Below are positions 1 through 12,198 of a stretch of DNA of 64,000 nucleotides, one piece after another. The stretch comes from Membranipora membranacea (lineage: Eukaryota > Bryozoa > Gymnolaemata > Cheilostomatida > Membraniporidae): contig OU612069.1 in the NCBI GenBank assembly GCA_914767715.1, positions 2,604,001 through 2,668,000 on the forward strand, written 5' to 3'. The notes under the pieces were generated by a model, which was given only the letters and a program-made list of their open reading frames with translations, made no database searches and was not told the origin of the DNA. The position numbers and the translations under genes were made by a program. Each line of letters opens with the position of its first letter. Position 1 is the stretch's first letter.

Positions 1-9
1 CCTATCAGA

Positions 10-3000
10 TTATGAAAGATAAAAATTGAGTAGAAAAAATAAAGAGACTAGAAGGATGTTAGTTGTCACATGTACTGTGCTGCTAGCAGTATTTACAGTA
101 CAGCTCATATTATAGTATTTACAGTAGTTCTCGGGCTGTAGAAGATTCGTACAATCTTTGTCTGTAAAGTCTTTACTGAAAGTCTTCCAGATTCCTGGCG
201 GACTCTCGTGTACCAGCATACAGAAATAACACAGTTTAGCCTCTAAAACAAAAGTTTTGTTATACCGTCTTGAAACCATGTTGATAACTATATTGAGAAT
301 GTTTTGCCTATAGATTTGTAGCATCGAAACATATCACCGATCCTACCTCCAAGGAGTAACAATACGGATGATACTCCTTGCTACCGCCAACAATCCATAT
401 ATATACTGCACGAAATGATATCTGAAAAAATTGTCTTTGTTTGTCATAAAACCGAGTTGCTCTGACCTTACCGATATGACTGCTGACACCCAGCCAATCA
501 AAAGCACAGGAAATGTTAATTGTTAAAAATGACAATCTAGTATTCAATACAAACTGATCTTGGTTAATGTCATAAAAGAGTTGACAACTTCAACTTAAAA
601 TAATTGATTCACTAACCCATTCGATCCTTGTCGGTTGACTCTATTTCATATTCGTTCCTCCATTGGTGATAATAATTGAAAGCATCATCGTTACTTGCGA
701 CGTATTTGAGATGATCGGCTAAGTGTTTAGGTGAAGTAAAGTTTCTCACATGAATAAAACTATTTGGTGGAGCTCTCTTTGTGTAGTCAGAGATATCTTT
801 ACCACCTGAAATAGAAATAATTGTTCCTGACAAGGCGGTTTCAGGTCTTCCTCTAACTGACAGATAATCAATTGTCCTATCCAGATAGCTGTACACTCTG
901 GAATCAGAAGGCGCCCTTCATGTATAACATGGCCTATCCTGGTGGGACTATCTAAAATCCAAAGTGATGTAAAGTAGTAACCCGTGTATTGGCTTAGCTC
1001 TGATCTGATTTCTGTTGTTCTCGACCCACCCGTCCACCCACCAGCCAATCAGACTCAACACATTAACTAGTAAAGTAATGTTATGTAGCTAAGGATGGTT
1101 CCAAGTTCAGCAGAAAATTCCTGTCATACTGGTCTCAATATTATAAAAAAGCTGGGAAAATTATTGGTCATAAATTGCGGCTGAAAATTAAAAATGTGAC
1201 AGATATACAGACTTTTCAGAATTGAATTATTATGTATTTTGGCATCTGGCTTAGTCCAGTGGTGTATTCATAGGTCGGGCCAACCACTTTACCAGTAGGT
1301 CAACTTGAAAAAAACCTCTGAAATTGACATAAGTGTTATAAATACACAATGACTCTATTGTTGCCACCATGTCAACAAGTTCCGGGATCTCATCCCAAAA
1401 GGATAAACTAATTTGTTCTTTGGCACCCCCCCCTCCCCAACCCACCTTATCCCTCACCACAAGAGGAAGATGATAAATCAAGAAGCCTAACCATCACTTT
1501 TCCACGTCAAGGGTAAATACAAGAATGTAATCTTGCTTCTGCCAGCCGCAATCAAATAACAACTGATCATCTGCGTAAGTTGCTATGGTAATGAAGTTTT
1601 ACCAATCCATTGAATATTCCGGTTGGGGTTCATTATGCTTGACGGGATAAACCTGCTAAACTCAGTGACATGTAGTCTAGATTAAACAACAACCTTCAAA
1701 GAAATTTTATCTCTTTAGAGTTTAGATGCATCAGTATAATTTAACCTTTAACATGATTTACCAACACTGACTTTAAAAAATGGAGTGTAGCGGTTTTTGT
1801 GAGTCCCTGCAACAAAAGTTTAAAATGATTAAAATGAGATCCTGTAAGCATCTTTGAATGTGGAAATAAACAACAAATCTCCTAATAATTCACTGTTAGT
1901 CTTTATCTTTCATATTTCTTCGTTATTTATTTATTCCATATTTATTTATTTTTTTATTTTTTTGTTTTATCTTGGCAAAATAGGAAGAACATAATTTTTA
2001 ATGATGAAGATTGCTTGTCAATAAACATTTAAAAAAAAATAATAAGGTCATATGCCGAAATTTAAGTTCACTGACATTTTAAAATCAATGATTTTGAACC
2101 TCGCAGAATGACACCACTGCAGCTTGTAGAAAGCCACAAAGCGACCTTCGTATAGATAAACAACAAATGTAAAAATTGTTTATCTCTATAGAACTTATAT
2201 AAACTGACCTTTAATAATAATGGAGTGTAGCAATTCATGAAAGTCTCGCAATAAAGGTTTAAAATGATTTTATAAAGGGGTCCTGTAAACATCCCTCAAA
2301 GTAGAAATAAGCATATGGGAGAAAGGCAGCAACTTACCTTAAAGGCTCAAATGCCAAAATCTTAGTGCACTGGCGCTTTAAAATCCATAAATTTGGGCCT
2401 CACAAATCACACCTCTGCAGCGTGTAGAGGGCAACAAAAGCAAACTTTTTCCATTTGATAGGAAGCCAAACGATTAGCCACAATTCTTGCTACTGATAGC
2501 TTTGATGGGCACTGACCTAGCCACCCACATACAACACTCACCGAGAACCACAGGTATAGTAAAAGTATCCATGGAGAGAACTTTCCAGAGTTTCTCTGTG
2601 ATATAATCTCTGCAGACATTGTTCTCAAATGATAAGTAGAACAGGAAGTCGTCCATCTTTGGCTGATTGTTCAAGCTTACTTTTTTAATGATTGGAGCCA
2701 GGGGCTTCAGGCACAAGTCCGTTTTGGTGTAGGCGCTGATATTGATAAACTGGCTAAGCTCAAGTGCATAGGGAACTCGCGCACTTTTAGGTTGAACCCA
2801 GCGATCATCATTGCAGTTAGACACAAACCATAGAGCAGTTACCTTCACGGATACATTGTACTTAGCTCGCCTCTCTTTGGCAAAGTTTCGACTTGTTACC
2901 AGTGAGCGCTTTATTAAATTCCTGGCATATCCCCAGATTTGTCCAGATACACGTGACTCAGAGAGAAAGGTTGTTGAATAATTGAACAGTCCATTCCATT

Positions 3001-3586
3001 GGCTGGGTTTTTTAGAGTTGACATATTGTGACTCACCGCTTAAAAACATCCAAAGATCATCCGCACTCTTCTTTGGTGGTCTTTCAAATGATGTTAATCC
3101 GTTTGCAGAGAAAACTGACATACCAGCGCCCGTAGTATCTTGCGTTCCATTTTCAATTTTACATCGATAATCACATGATTGCAAAAAGTTTGACGGAAAG
3201 CGGCGAGCGCCCTCTCCTTGAACATTCTCTGGTGCATTGTCCCAGCCATCTAGAAATCGAATTGTCTTAAGCTTAGAGCGCTCTGATTCATTTAAACGCA
3301 ATCGGTAACTATGGTAGTCTGGCCATGAAGTGGTAGAGTTGCCAGTGACAGTGACATCACCATTCAGCATAGTATCATCTCTCAAAGTATCATCAGATTG
3401 AGTAGCAGCTGTTTCCTCAGGTTTCAGGCTAAGATCCATCGGGTGTAACCAAGCATTTTGCTCTGTATCTCTGTCTGTAACAAGTGATACTGATGGCCAC
3501 GTACTGATATACTGCGACGTTGCGTATATCAATGTTGTAGCAGCTGCTGCAGCAAGGAGCTTGACCAAAATGCTGTGAAATGTCAT
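10..3586 (-). CDS. Fucosyltransferase A, GT10 family (3 exons)
   Basis: Probable Golgi alpha-1,3-type fucosyltransferase (GT10), which transfers fucose from GDP-fucose to glycans. Exons in transcription order are 3586-2542, 805-617 and 242-10; they join in phase (1045+189+233 nt) to give 488 residues and a TAA stop. The N-terminus is a type II signal anchor (short tail, hydrophobic segment around residues 8-25), followed by a Ser/Thr-rich stem. The GT10 signature is clear near the end of exon 1 (FENNVCRDYITEKLWKV), then VVLG, and exon 2 continues with PPNSFIHV. Exon 3 carries the Cys-rich C-terminus typical of the family (CYFC and two more Cys). Unusually, the protein ends in a hydrophobic stretch (LLVSLFFLLNFYLS) that could be a tail anchor or a GPI signal; the neighbouring paralogue lacks it. 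Acceptor sugar and exact linkage cannot be read from sequence. The start is the only ATG that places the anchor at the N-terminus. Confidence 0.85.
243..616 (-). other. Fucosyltransferase A intron 2
   Basis: A 374-bp intron with donor G|GTTAGT and acceptor TTTTAG. About 120 bp next to exon 2 is closely similar to the matching intron of the paralogue (near 5150-5273), so the duplication or a later conversion tract extends into intron sequence. No other feature seen. Confidence 0.75.
806..2541 (-). other. Fucosyltransferase A intron 1 with dispersed repeat copies
   Basis: A 1.7-kb intron (donor CTCG|GTGAGTG, acceptor TTTCAG). It contains at least two, possibly three, diverged copies of one dispersed repeat, at about 1740-1890, 2040-2320 and 2340-2420. 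They share the phrases 'tggagtgtagc' and 'gtttaaaatgat' and a 'cctgtaa.catc' block. An AT-rich low-complexity run lies at 1905-1980. No coding sequence recognised. Confidence 0.55.
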
Positions 3587-4419
3587 CTCCGCTGTTGTAC
3601 AAGACTCACGTGTAGCTTACTTCATTCAAAACTACCATCATAGAAGAACTCTGTACTATGTCCTGTGATATTCTTCTAGTTTAACTCTCTACTGACTACT
3701 CCAAGCTGCTGGTTGTGTTTCTATATTCAAGACCAACTGAACGGTTATGTCAGTCATATACAGTAACAGTTCCGTAAGAATTATTCAGCAAAAACTTGTC
3801 AGAGAACAACACGTGATTGAGACAGGCTAGCTTGAATACAGCTAAACACATTGTGTGGTTTCCATCTCCTGTTGTCATTAATCAATCTTAGCAAGGGTGT
3901 CTAAACTGTCAAACCATAAGAAGCTTGGTATGCTTACAGATGGCGTGGTAAGTAGTGGAATGTTTGAATACGCACCCCCTTTCTCGTACTTAAAAAGTTT
4001 GGAGTGATAGGGAAGTGATAACTTCAACCACAGTACTAGTTGGTTAGCGTAAACTCATATTCATATATGGTATATTTTGTTGTACAAAAGGCCGTTACCA
4101 TCTATCAACACAAAAAATATATTGCAAATTGTCCTAAATGCTAGAAATCAAAAGCACCAGAGAATTAAACAATCATCCAGCATTCATATTATTATTTTTT
4201 TAAATGAAGGACGAATGAGAGTCAGAGCAGAGGAGATTTTTGTGACAATTTATGACACAAAACCAATTAATAGACTACAGAACCTAGTTATTTCATATTT
4301 TCACAGTTTAAAATCACACAAATAATTGAATTTGATGCTTCCAATTTACACAAGTTCAAAAAAAGAAAAGAAGAAAATGCCAGTACTATAGTGAAGATCA
4401 CATTGTAGAATTTAAAACC
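3587..4419. other. Intergenic region between the two fucosyltransferases
   Basis: The upstream flank of fucosyltransferase A, which runs into the 3' flank of paralogue B. It should hold the promoter of A, but I recognise no TATA box or known element. A short plus-strand open frame at 4077-4325 has no recognisable domain and is treated as chance. Confidence 0.5.
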
Positions 4420-4515
4420 CTGCTACAGCTCATATTCTATGATTTACAGTACTGCTACAGCTCATATTCTAGTATTTACAGTATTGCTACAGCTCATATT
4501 ATAGTATTTACAGTA
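4420..4515. repeat. 32-bp tandem repeat (3 units) over the 3' end of fucosyltransferase B
   Basis: Three consecutive 32-bp units at 4420-4451, 4452-4483 and 4484-4515, each containing GCTACAGCTCATATT followed by ATTTACAGTA. Fucosyltransferase A has only one intact unit-like copy plus a diverged one at the matching place (about 85-130). Thirty-two is not a multiple of three, so a change in copy number shifts the reading frame. The stop codon of B (4462-4464) lies inside unit 2. Confidence 0.85.
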
Positions 4516-7500
4516 GTTCTCGGGCTCTAGTAGATTTGTACAGTCTTTGTCTGTAAAGTCTTTACTGAAAGTCTCCCAGATTCCTGGCGGTCTCTCGTGT
4601 GCCAGCATACAGAAATAACACAGTTTAGCCTCTAAAACAAGAATGAATAAAAATTTTATATCAATTATTGCCAGAGTCCCCTTCAGCTATAAAAAGAATA
4701 TAAGACAATTATCGAGTTATTTAGAACACTTATCCCATTGGTGTTTGAACTGAACTGCATTAATTAATTTTCAAGAAGAGGCTTCTGAATACGATGGGTG
4801 ACTGATTTATCTCAGTCCTCCTCATAAGAGAAGACAAGACAATACACTGTGATGGTCTTAATGACAAAGATTTATGAATTATATTTGAATTTATAGTAGG
4901 CAGGATCACTTACGCCATTTTGTGTTGGCTCTGATCTGATTGGCTGTCGGATGGGAAAGAGAGCCAATGCCAGGTTCTAAAAGTGCCTACTGAGATATAG
5001 TGAAAGTGAAACTGAATTACTTTCACATTTACAGTAATTATATATATATATATATATATCAATGGGAACTTTCAGGAAAGTGTCACCTGACCTAGCACTG
5101 GCTCTCTCTCTCTCCCTCTCACTAGCCAATCAGAGCCAACTTATCAGCCAATCAAAAGCTCATGCGATTTTGTTTGTTAAAAATAACAACCTTGTATTCA
5201 ATACACAACGATGATTTTGGTGAATGTTATAAAAGAGTTGACAATTTCAACTTAAAATAATTAATTCACTCACCCATTCTGTCCTTGTCGGTTGACTCTA
5301 TTTCATATTCGTTCCTCCATTGGTGATAATAATTGAAAGCGTCATCGTTACTGGCGACGTATTTGAGATGATCGGCTAGGTGTTTAGGTGAAGTAAAGTT
5401 TCTCACATGTATAAAACTATTAGGTGGAACTCTTCTAGTGTACTCAGAGATATCTTTACCACCTGAATAAAAAATAAATAGTAACTTTCTTTTAGACCAT
5501 TTAATGAGTGGTACGCAATGGGACGCAATTGGATACACTGGGACGCAATGGCACTCAATGGGACCCCTCTGTTTTCCATTTTCTCTAAGTGCAGATGAAA
5601 AAATGACAGCATATTATTATAGAATAAGTAACAAGTTGTGTCTGATATAGTCTGGGCCCCCCAGACTGTTGCCCCCCCCCGCCCGACGGCCCCCGGCGAT
5701 GTCTATTACTAATGTTTTAGTAGATAAGCTGGGTTATACACATAAAAAACTAAGCCGGAGGTTATACCAATGAACTTAACCCTTGTTGATTGGTATTACT
5801 TTTGAAACATGGGTCTTACTTGAAGTTATGCTCTCACAGTTATATTATGCAAGTGCCAAAGATGGTAAGTTATACACCCGAGGAGGCTGGGGACTAGAAC
5901 AATCAACCTTGAGAGCTCCCCCAGTGGGATTCGAACCCACATATCCTGCAGCACCAATCAACCGATCGACTGGTAGTGAATAGTAAGCGTGCTTACAGAT
6001 GACGCCATCCCACTGTCCCAAAAAAGAATCGGTTGATGTCGATTATTAGATAGCTAGCTATTCACTACTCGGAGTCGTGTTCTATCATCGCAGAGCACAT
6101 TCTGAAAGGAAACTGGCGCAGAATTTGCATATCTCTGCTTCGAGATGTGGCGAGTGATTGTGATAAGACAGCTGATTTTAATCAACCATTTTCTCGATCA
6201 ACCTATATCAAGTCGTGGTGTGGCGGGAGCCATCACGTTATTCAGTTGGAGTGTCATTGTATGAATCAAAAAGACAGAAGGTTTACATCCCATAAGTCTT
6301 AGGTGGGCAATAATACTTTGGGTCATACTTGCCAAGTAATCTAAATACAAAATAGGGAGATTCCATTTAACGGCGATACTGCACCACAACGTGGTGCTTC
6401 GAGGGTGCGAAGCACCCGAGTCACCCAGAAGCTCTGAGAGTGTTTCCAGCCACTAGGAAGGGCTAAAAAGGTATATTTGAATATTTTAAAGGTTGAACAG
6501 GTTTGTCTTCAACTTGCATCATGAATTCTTTCATTTAAAAGCCATAAAAATATCTCTCTGATTCGCTTCTTATAGTGAGATAGGCCAGACTAGCAGAGTT
6601 TTCGTTCCCAAATTATTCACTGATTGATTCGAACTAGAAAACCTCTGAGTCAATTAAAGCCAGAAGAGCGAGGAATGTGAGCACTGAGATGGTAGGGGTT
6701 TGACTCTATTTAAAAGAGTCCCCCTAGGCTAGCCTCCAGGGTCAGCAGGTAACTGGAATCACATGGCTTGCTTTCCTAACTATTTTGTAGACGGAATATA
6801 GACATTCATACCTAGGGAATACATTCCTAGATATGGGATCAATAGCAGATTTTTACCTGTGAAAACTAAAAAGATTTGTATCTAAAACCAACATTGTCTC
6901 AAATTGAGGTGAAATAACACTAACAGTTATAAGTGAGATTAAAATTATTTGTTATCAATGCCATTCATTCTCAATATAGAACGGAATGTGTTAATTGGCT
7001 CTGAGCTAGACCAAGGTTGGTCCACTTGCCTGCATTCCAAGTTGCTCCTGAACAGTGGGGGGAGCAACCAGAAAGCAGGCAATTGGATTAAATTGGATCT
7101 AGCTCTGAGCCTACAGTAAAGTTTTTCTATAAACACATCTCCTCAAACCAATCCCATCCATGTTGACCTAGGTCAGTGTTGATCATGTTTGCTTGCAGTT
7201 CCAAAGCAAAAAATACAGTTAAAAGTTTAAAGCAGAAATTGATCGGTCAATCACCACAGATTTTTAAAGGATAATGCCTTCACTGAGAGCAGTTGAGGTG
7301 AACATCCTACACCCCTTCATATTACTATTTGATCCAGCTCGCAAGCCGAATGATCAAATTTGAATATTTTGGTGTGGCAGGTTATATGAGCGAATGGTCA
7401 TATTCTATCTATTGCATTGTCACCAAAATATTATTACGTTTTCGAAATCCATGATTGACGATAAATTTATGTTTGTAGTTGTCTGAGCATGATTTCCTGA

Positions 7501-10397
7501 CAAATTAAGAAATTGATTGTGGGTGTTTTCATTTCATCTGATATTGCCTAAGAGTGCCCTGTTTATGACAAAACAGAGGGTGGGCTGCCCCTCAAGAGGG
7601 ACGCAAGTTGCCCGGAGTCCTCGTACTGAGAGTGTGATACATCCTAGAAAACTAGAATGCATCCTAGAGGGGAGGCCATGGTGGACCTCCTAATCATAAG
7701 TGTGCAGCAAGCTGCCAGAAACTGAAACAGGCACTAATCAGCCATTGGCAGTGCCTTTTTAAAGAGGGAATCTTCTCTTGATTATTACCACCATTCCTAC
7801 CGTCAGCCAGTTATGATATTAAACTAGTGTCCTAATTCTCCTAACCACCAAACTCTCAGATACCTACTTAGCCTGAGCCCCCAGACTTTCCTCCCCCCGC
7901 CCGATGGCCCCCTACTACTGATTGTTGTCAGACGGTCCATATGGGGAATCAAAAGGCATTCAGATTGCATTGTTCTAGCCAGTTTTTACCTTTTGGATTA
8001 AATTTCATTTGCATGGAGCACAACTTCCCAAATGTTAAAATCAAAACTACATACATACCAGCAACTTTTCGATGTGATAGATCACCAAACAACAGCTGCA
8101 TCAACAAGCGTGCATCAGAGAAAACCATATAAGTGAGCAATATACAAATAAATCATGGCTTCCGCCAGACATTTAAAACATACCAACTCATTGTATTGAT
8201 TTGGTGCCACAATAAGCCAAACATTATAACAACTCTGGCTCTACTAGTTTTATGGTTAGTTTCTCATGGTTTGTAAGCTTCACCGTGCGATGACAAATAG
8301 AGACATACAAGCTAAGCTAGTCTGTCTAACCTTGCTCTCAAGGTCTCAAGGAGGCAACCACGATGCAATCATAACCAAGATTTTATGATAAGTTGGGGGC
8401 AAAAGAGCTAACACATTTGCTATTTATTACCAGCAGTTGTGGGTCTAAGTAACTGTTTGAAGAGCGTTTCAAACTTGATCCACTCCAGCCCAAGTCCCTG
8501 TGTATCCCAAGTTCCTGTGTGTACTCGTCTATTGGATAACTCATAGAAAAGCATGCCCCCCAAAAAGGAAACAAGCTAAAAAAACAGCTAAACACTCTTC
8601 ATGGTCCCTGAATGGTGGGTAAATTGGTCCTAACTATTAACTGTGTAAAATAGAATGGAAACCTAACACTGACTACAAAAAAATGTTCTGGTATGCTGGT
8701 AGGCAAGAAATGTAGGTGAAAAAGGAGTGGTTCAGATTAATCAGCAATGAGAAGCATAACGGAATTCTGGAGGTAAGTAAGTCTTATGGTGAAGATGGAG
8801 CAACCCGCTGCTAATTTCAGTCCATAAGCACTTAAACGTCCGTGAAGCTTAATACCTCCAAACCAACATCATTAAAACCTGCAATTTAACTACAAGTTGT
8901 GTAGGTAGACACAATGATGTCGAGACTACCAAAGGCATTAATTAAATAAATATAATGGTAGTGTGTTGACTGGTGAGGTGTAATTGACCTAGCCAAATAA
9001 ACAGGCCCGTAGTTCTTGACGAGGCAGGGAGGCACTGCCTCCCCTAAAAAGCTAAATACAGTGGCCTAAAAATGCTATGATTTAATATTCCATGTCAGAA
9101 GCAGCTCCTCTGGGTTTCCAATTGCTAGTTATACTCCGCTCAAGTCGCTTAGGGAGGAGCTTACAACACCCCTCCTGGTGATGCTTTGGACTCGCTTCAG
9201 ACTTTTGCCTCCCCTACTATTTTTTCTAAGCTACAGCCCTGATAAATTATACTTACCAAGGACCACTGGTATTGTAAAAGTATCCATGGAGAGAACTTTC
9301 CAGAGTTTCTCTGTGATATAATCTCTGCAGACATTGTTCTCAAATGATAAATAAAACAGGAAGTCGTCCATCTTTGGCTGATCCTTCAAGCTGACTTTTG
9401 TGATGATTGAAGCCAGAGGTTTACGACAAAGGTCTTTTTTAGTGTAGGCGCTGATATTTATATACTGGCTGAGTTCGAGTGCAAAGGGAACTCGTGCACT
9501 TTTAGGTTGGAACCAGCCTCCTATATTACAGTTAGAGACAAACCATAGAGCGTTAGCTCTTGCTGGTACCTTGTACTTGGCTCGCCTCTCTTTGGCAAAG
9601 TTTCGTCTTGTAACCTGTGAGCGTTTAGTGAACTTCCTGGTGTATCCCCAGATTTGTCCTGATACATGTGATTCGGATAGATAGGTGGATGAATAGTTGA
9701 ACAGTCCGTCCCACTCACTGGGCTTACTCATCTTGACATATTGTGACTCGCCGCTATAAAACATCCACAGATCATTCGGACCCTTCTTTGGAGGTCTCGG
9801 AAACTTACCAAACCCGTTGCCAGAGAAAACTGACATTCCGGCACCCATGGCATTTACAGTACCAGTTTCAATTGTACAACGATAGTCACAAGAGTGCAAA
9901 AAGTTTGACGGGAAGCGGCCGGCACTCACTCCATGGACATGTTCTGGTGAGTTTTGCCAGCCACTAAGAAATCGAATCGTCTTAGTTTTAGATCGCTCCG
10001 ACTCATTTAAGCGCAGTCGGTAGTTATTGTAGTTCGGCCATACAGTTGAGGAACCGCCAGTGACAGACTTATTCTCTACCATATCTTCTCCCTTTCTATC
10101 ATCAGAATCTATACTGCTCTTCAAAAGCAAAGTGTCTGTATTATTAGCCCTAGCGCGCCTTTGAGAGGGGGCGTTGTTCTCTTGCTGCAAGCTCAGATCC
10201 ACATATTGTAACCGATTACGTTGCTGTGTGCTTGTGTCTGTAAAAAGCCGTACTGATGACCATGAGCCCATATAACTTGATGATGAGTAGATCACTGTAG
10301 TTAGAACAGCTGCCGCTAGAAGCCAGATAAAAATGCTGCGATAGGTCTCAAGGAAGCTCTGCTTTTGCCCAATATCGCCGTGTGTACCAATCGTCAT
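4462..10397 (-). CDS. Fucosyltransferase B, GT10 family (3 exons)
   Basis: Tandem paralogue of fucosyltransferase A with the same exon phases. Exons in transcription order are 10397-9257, 5462-5274 and 4631-4462 (1141+189+170 nt), giving 499 residues. It has a type II anchor at about residues 20-40 after a longer cytosolic tail, then a low-complexity stem. The GT10 core ends in FENNVCRDYITEKLWKV and VVLG, followed by exon 2 and the Cys-rich exon 3. Exon 2 has exactly the length of that in A (189 nt) and is nearly identical in sequence, while the stem and anchor are far more diverged. Its C-terminus stops early (after CSNTVNTRI) within a 32-bp tandem repeat, so it lacks the hydrophobic tail of A. 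The expected role is Golgi fucosylation with an acceptor preference that may differ from A. Splice donors are CTTG|GTAAGT and ATGG|GTGAGTG. Confidence 0.85.
4905..5150. repeat. Inverted-repeat element around a (TA)n tract
   Basis: The left arm (GTTGGCTCTGATCTGATTGG, then a block with 'gagagccaatgcc') is matched in reverse complement near 5085-5148 ('ggctctctctc' and 'ccaatcagagccaac'). A (TA)n run sits between the arms at about 5040-5058. It is probably a small MITE or hairpin in intron 2 of fucosyltransferase B. No target duplication was identified. Confidence 0.5.
5915..5990 (-). repeat. tRNA-derived SINE-like fragment
   Basis: On the minus strand a T-arm-like hairpin, GTGGGTTCGAATCCCAC (5924-5940), contains a consensus pol III B box (GGTTCGAATCC). 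A diverged tRNA-like segment lies upstream (ACCAGTCGATCGGTTGAT). The downstream word CCCACTGGGGG also follows the tRNA-like head at 20505-20577, suggesting one SINE family. I see no acceptor stem that would make a working tRNA. Confidence 0.5.
7028..7085. repeat. Small palindromic repeat, TTGCCTGCATTC family
   Basis: Imperfect inverted repeat with outer arms CTTGCCTGCATTCC and GCAGGCAATTGGATT around a short loop. The same arms occur at 33427-33522 and 44086-44165, so this is a dispersed palindromic family. Confidence 0.55.
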
Positions 10398-10500
10398 GCT
10401 TGGTTTTAAGGAAAGCTACCATGGAAGAGCGATGTACAATATCCTATGTTGTATTCTGCCTGATTCACGCCGTTCTGACAATTCGTTACCCAATAATATG

Positions 10501-10534
10501 ATCACAGAGTAAGGATATATCCTTACTCTGTGAT
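10501..10534. promoter_or_regulatory. Perfect 34-bp palindrome upstream of fucosyltransferase B
   Basis: Two 17-bp arms (ATCACAGAGTAAGGATA and its complement) with no spacer, about 104 bp upstream of the start codon of fucosyltransferase B. The sequence shows a perfect palindrome. A role as a cis element, or an origin as a tiny transposon footprint, is only inferred. Confidence 0.6.
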
Positions 10535-10679
10535 ATGATACTCTGTATGCTGTATTTAAAGTTATAATAAGATGAATTGCAGATTAAAAGGCAGGTCAAC
10601 CGTGAAAATTTTGATGTTCTTCCAAATGTCCTATTATTGCTCCTGCCCTGTCAAGCCAACAAGCAAACAAGATAACAAG

Positions 10680-12189
10680 CGGGTTCTGGAAAACGCGGAA
10701 AGGCGGAAAATCAGTTTCTTCGCGGAAAATCATATTTCACCTTGAATTTCATGATGATGCTAAAAAAAACTACCGGAAAGACATTGAGCCATCACAACTG
10801 TGTCATATGAGTGTTTTTGGTAGAAATCAATTGAAAAAATTTTTTTTTTTGGAAAGTGCGGAAAATATTTTTTTCCCCAAAAAATTGATCTCAGTGCATA
10901 GAAAATGAACTGTAACCCATTAAGATATCATCCCCATCTTTTAACGGCCTGAATTTCAGGTTTTCTTTTTTGGAAAACGCGGAAAATCGTTTTTCACCTT
11001 GAATTTGTTGATGATGCTAAAAAAACTACTGGAAAGACATTGAGGCATCACTACTGTATCACATGAGTGTTTTTGGTAGAAATCAATTGAAAAAGTTTTT
11101 TTTTTGGAAAATGCGGAAAATATTTTTTTCCTCAAAAATTGATCTCAGTGCATAGAAAATGAACTACAACCCCATCCCCGGCTTTTAACAGCCTGATGTT
11201 TGTAAAATTAATCAGCAGATATTATCTTTTGTGGACACTGGATCATAAAGTACACAATTTGCCTTCCAATGGCACTACTGTATCATTTTTATTTTCTTGA
11301 AATGCAGGTAACTTTCAAAATGTTGAACTGAAGTTTTAAATAATACTTACTTACGAAGGCAGTGACAGCTTTCACCTCGCAATCGTGGTGGATCTGCTGG
11401 AGACTATTTTCTCTTGTTTACCCATCAATATAATCCAATAGAGCCAGAATGATAACCAATGCGAAGTGATCACTGATCTTGGCTGAATGTCAAGATCCTG
11501 TCATGTGTTTACTTATGCAATATCAAATTGATAGTGAAATGCTTCCAACAGTGAGCTTTACCAAGGTGCCCTCAACAAAATGTTTCAAAGCAACATCTTT
11601 CGAAATTTTACATCAAAGTGGAACAGATATGATGTCTCAAAACACTGAAGTAGAAACCAAGCACAGTATATTGGGATCAAAGGAGTGAGGGCTCATGAAG
11701 GTGAAAGAAACAAATGTGAAGTATGAAACAACTGCGCAGTAGGAACTCCCGGAAACAATTAAATAGTGTCTTTCCGATCGTTTTTTTTAGCATCATCAAC
11801 AAATTCAAGGTGAAAAACGATTTTCCGCATTTTCGAAAACGCGGAAAACGATTTTCCGCGTTTTCCAAAAAAGAAAAACCTGTAATTCAGGCCGTTAAAA
11901 GATGGGGATGATATCTTAATGGGTTACAGTTCATTTTCTATACACTGAGATCAATTTTTGAGGAAAAAAATATTTTCCGCATTTTCCAAAAAAAAAATTT
12001 TTTTCAATTGATTTCTACCAAAAACACTCATATGATACAGTAGTGATGCCTCAATGTCTTTCCAGTAGTTTTTTTTAGCATCATCATGAAATTCAAGGTG
12101 AAAAACGATTTTCCGCATTTTCGAAAACGCGGAAAACGATTTTCCGCGATGAAACTGATTTTCCACCTTTCCGCGTTTTCCAGAACCCG
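10680..12189. mobile_element. Foldback MULE-like non-autonomous transposon
   Basis: The outer ends are near-perfect inverted repeats beginning CGGGTTCTGGAAAACGCGG. They are flanked by an exact 9-bp direct repeat, GATAACAAG (10671-10679 and 12190-12198), read as the target duplication. Each arm contains two tandem copies of a block of roughly 250 bp rich in 'gcggaaaat'. The arms mirror each other (about 10680-11190 against 11740-12189) around a unique core of about 0.5 kb. A 9-bp duplication and long arms fit Mutator-like elements. The core has only a short open frame (11479-11688) with no recognised transposase domain, so the element is non-autonomous. Confidence 0.8.
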
Positions 12190-12198
12190 GATAACAAG

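Larger units (their letters stand above)
5463..9256 (-). other. Fucosyltransferase B intron 1 (3.8 kb)
   Basis: The intron between exons 1 and 2 of fucosyltransferase B. It contains a tRNA-like SINE end (5915-5990), a hairpin repeat with TTGCCTGCATTCC ends (7028-7085), and two similar C-rich blocks ('cccagact' followed by 'ccgcccga.ggcccc') near 5655-5697 and 7880-7912. No additional exon of a known family is visible. Confidence 0.55.

Noticed and set aside
11479-11688. 69-codon frame in the core of the foldback element
   Set aside because: No recognised transposase or other domain, and length expected by chance. Mentioned only as part of the element.
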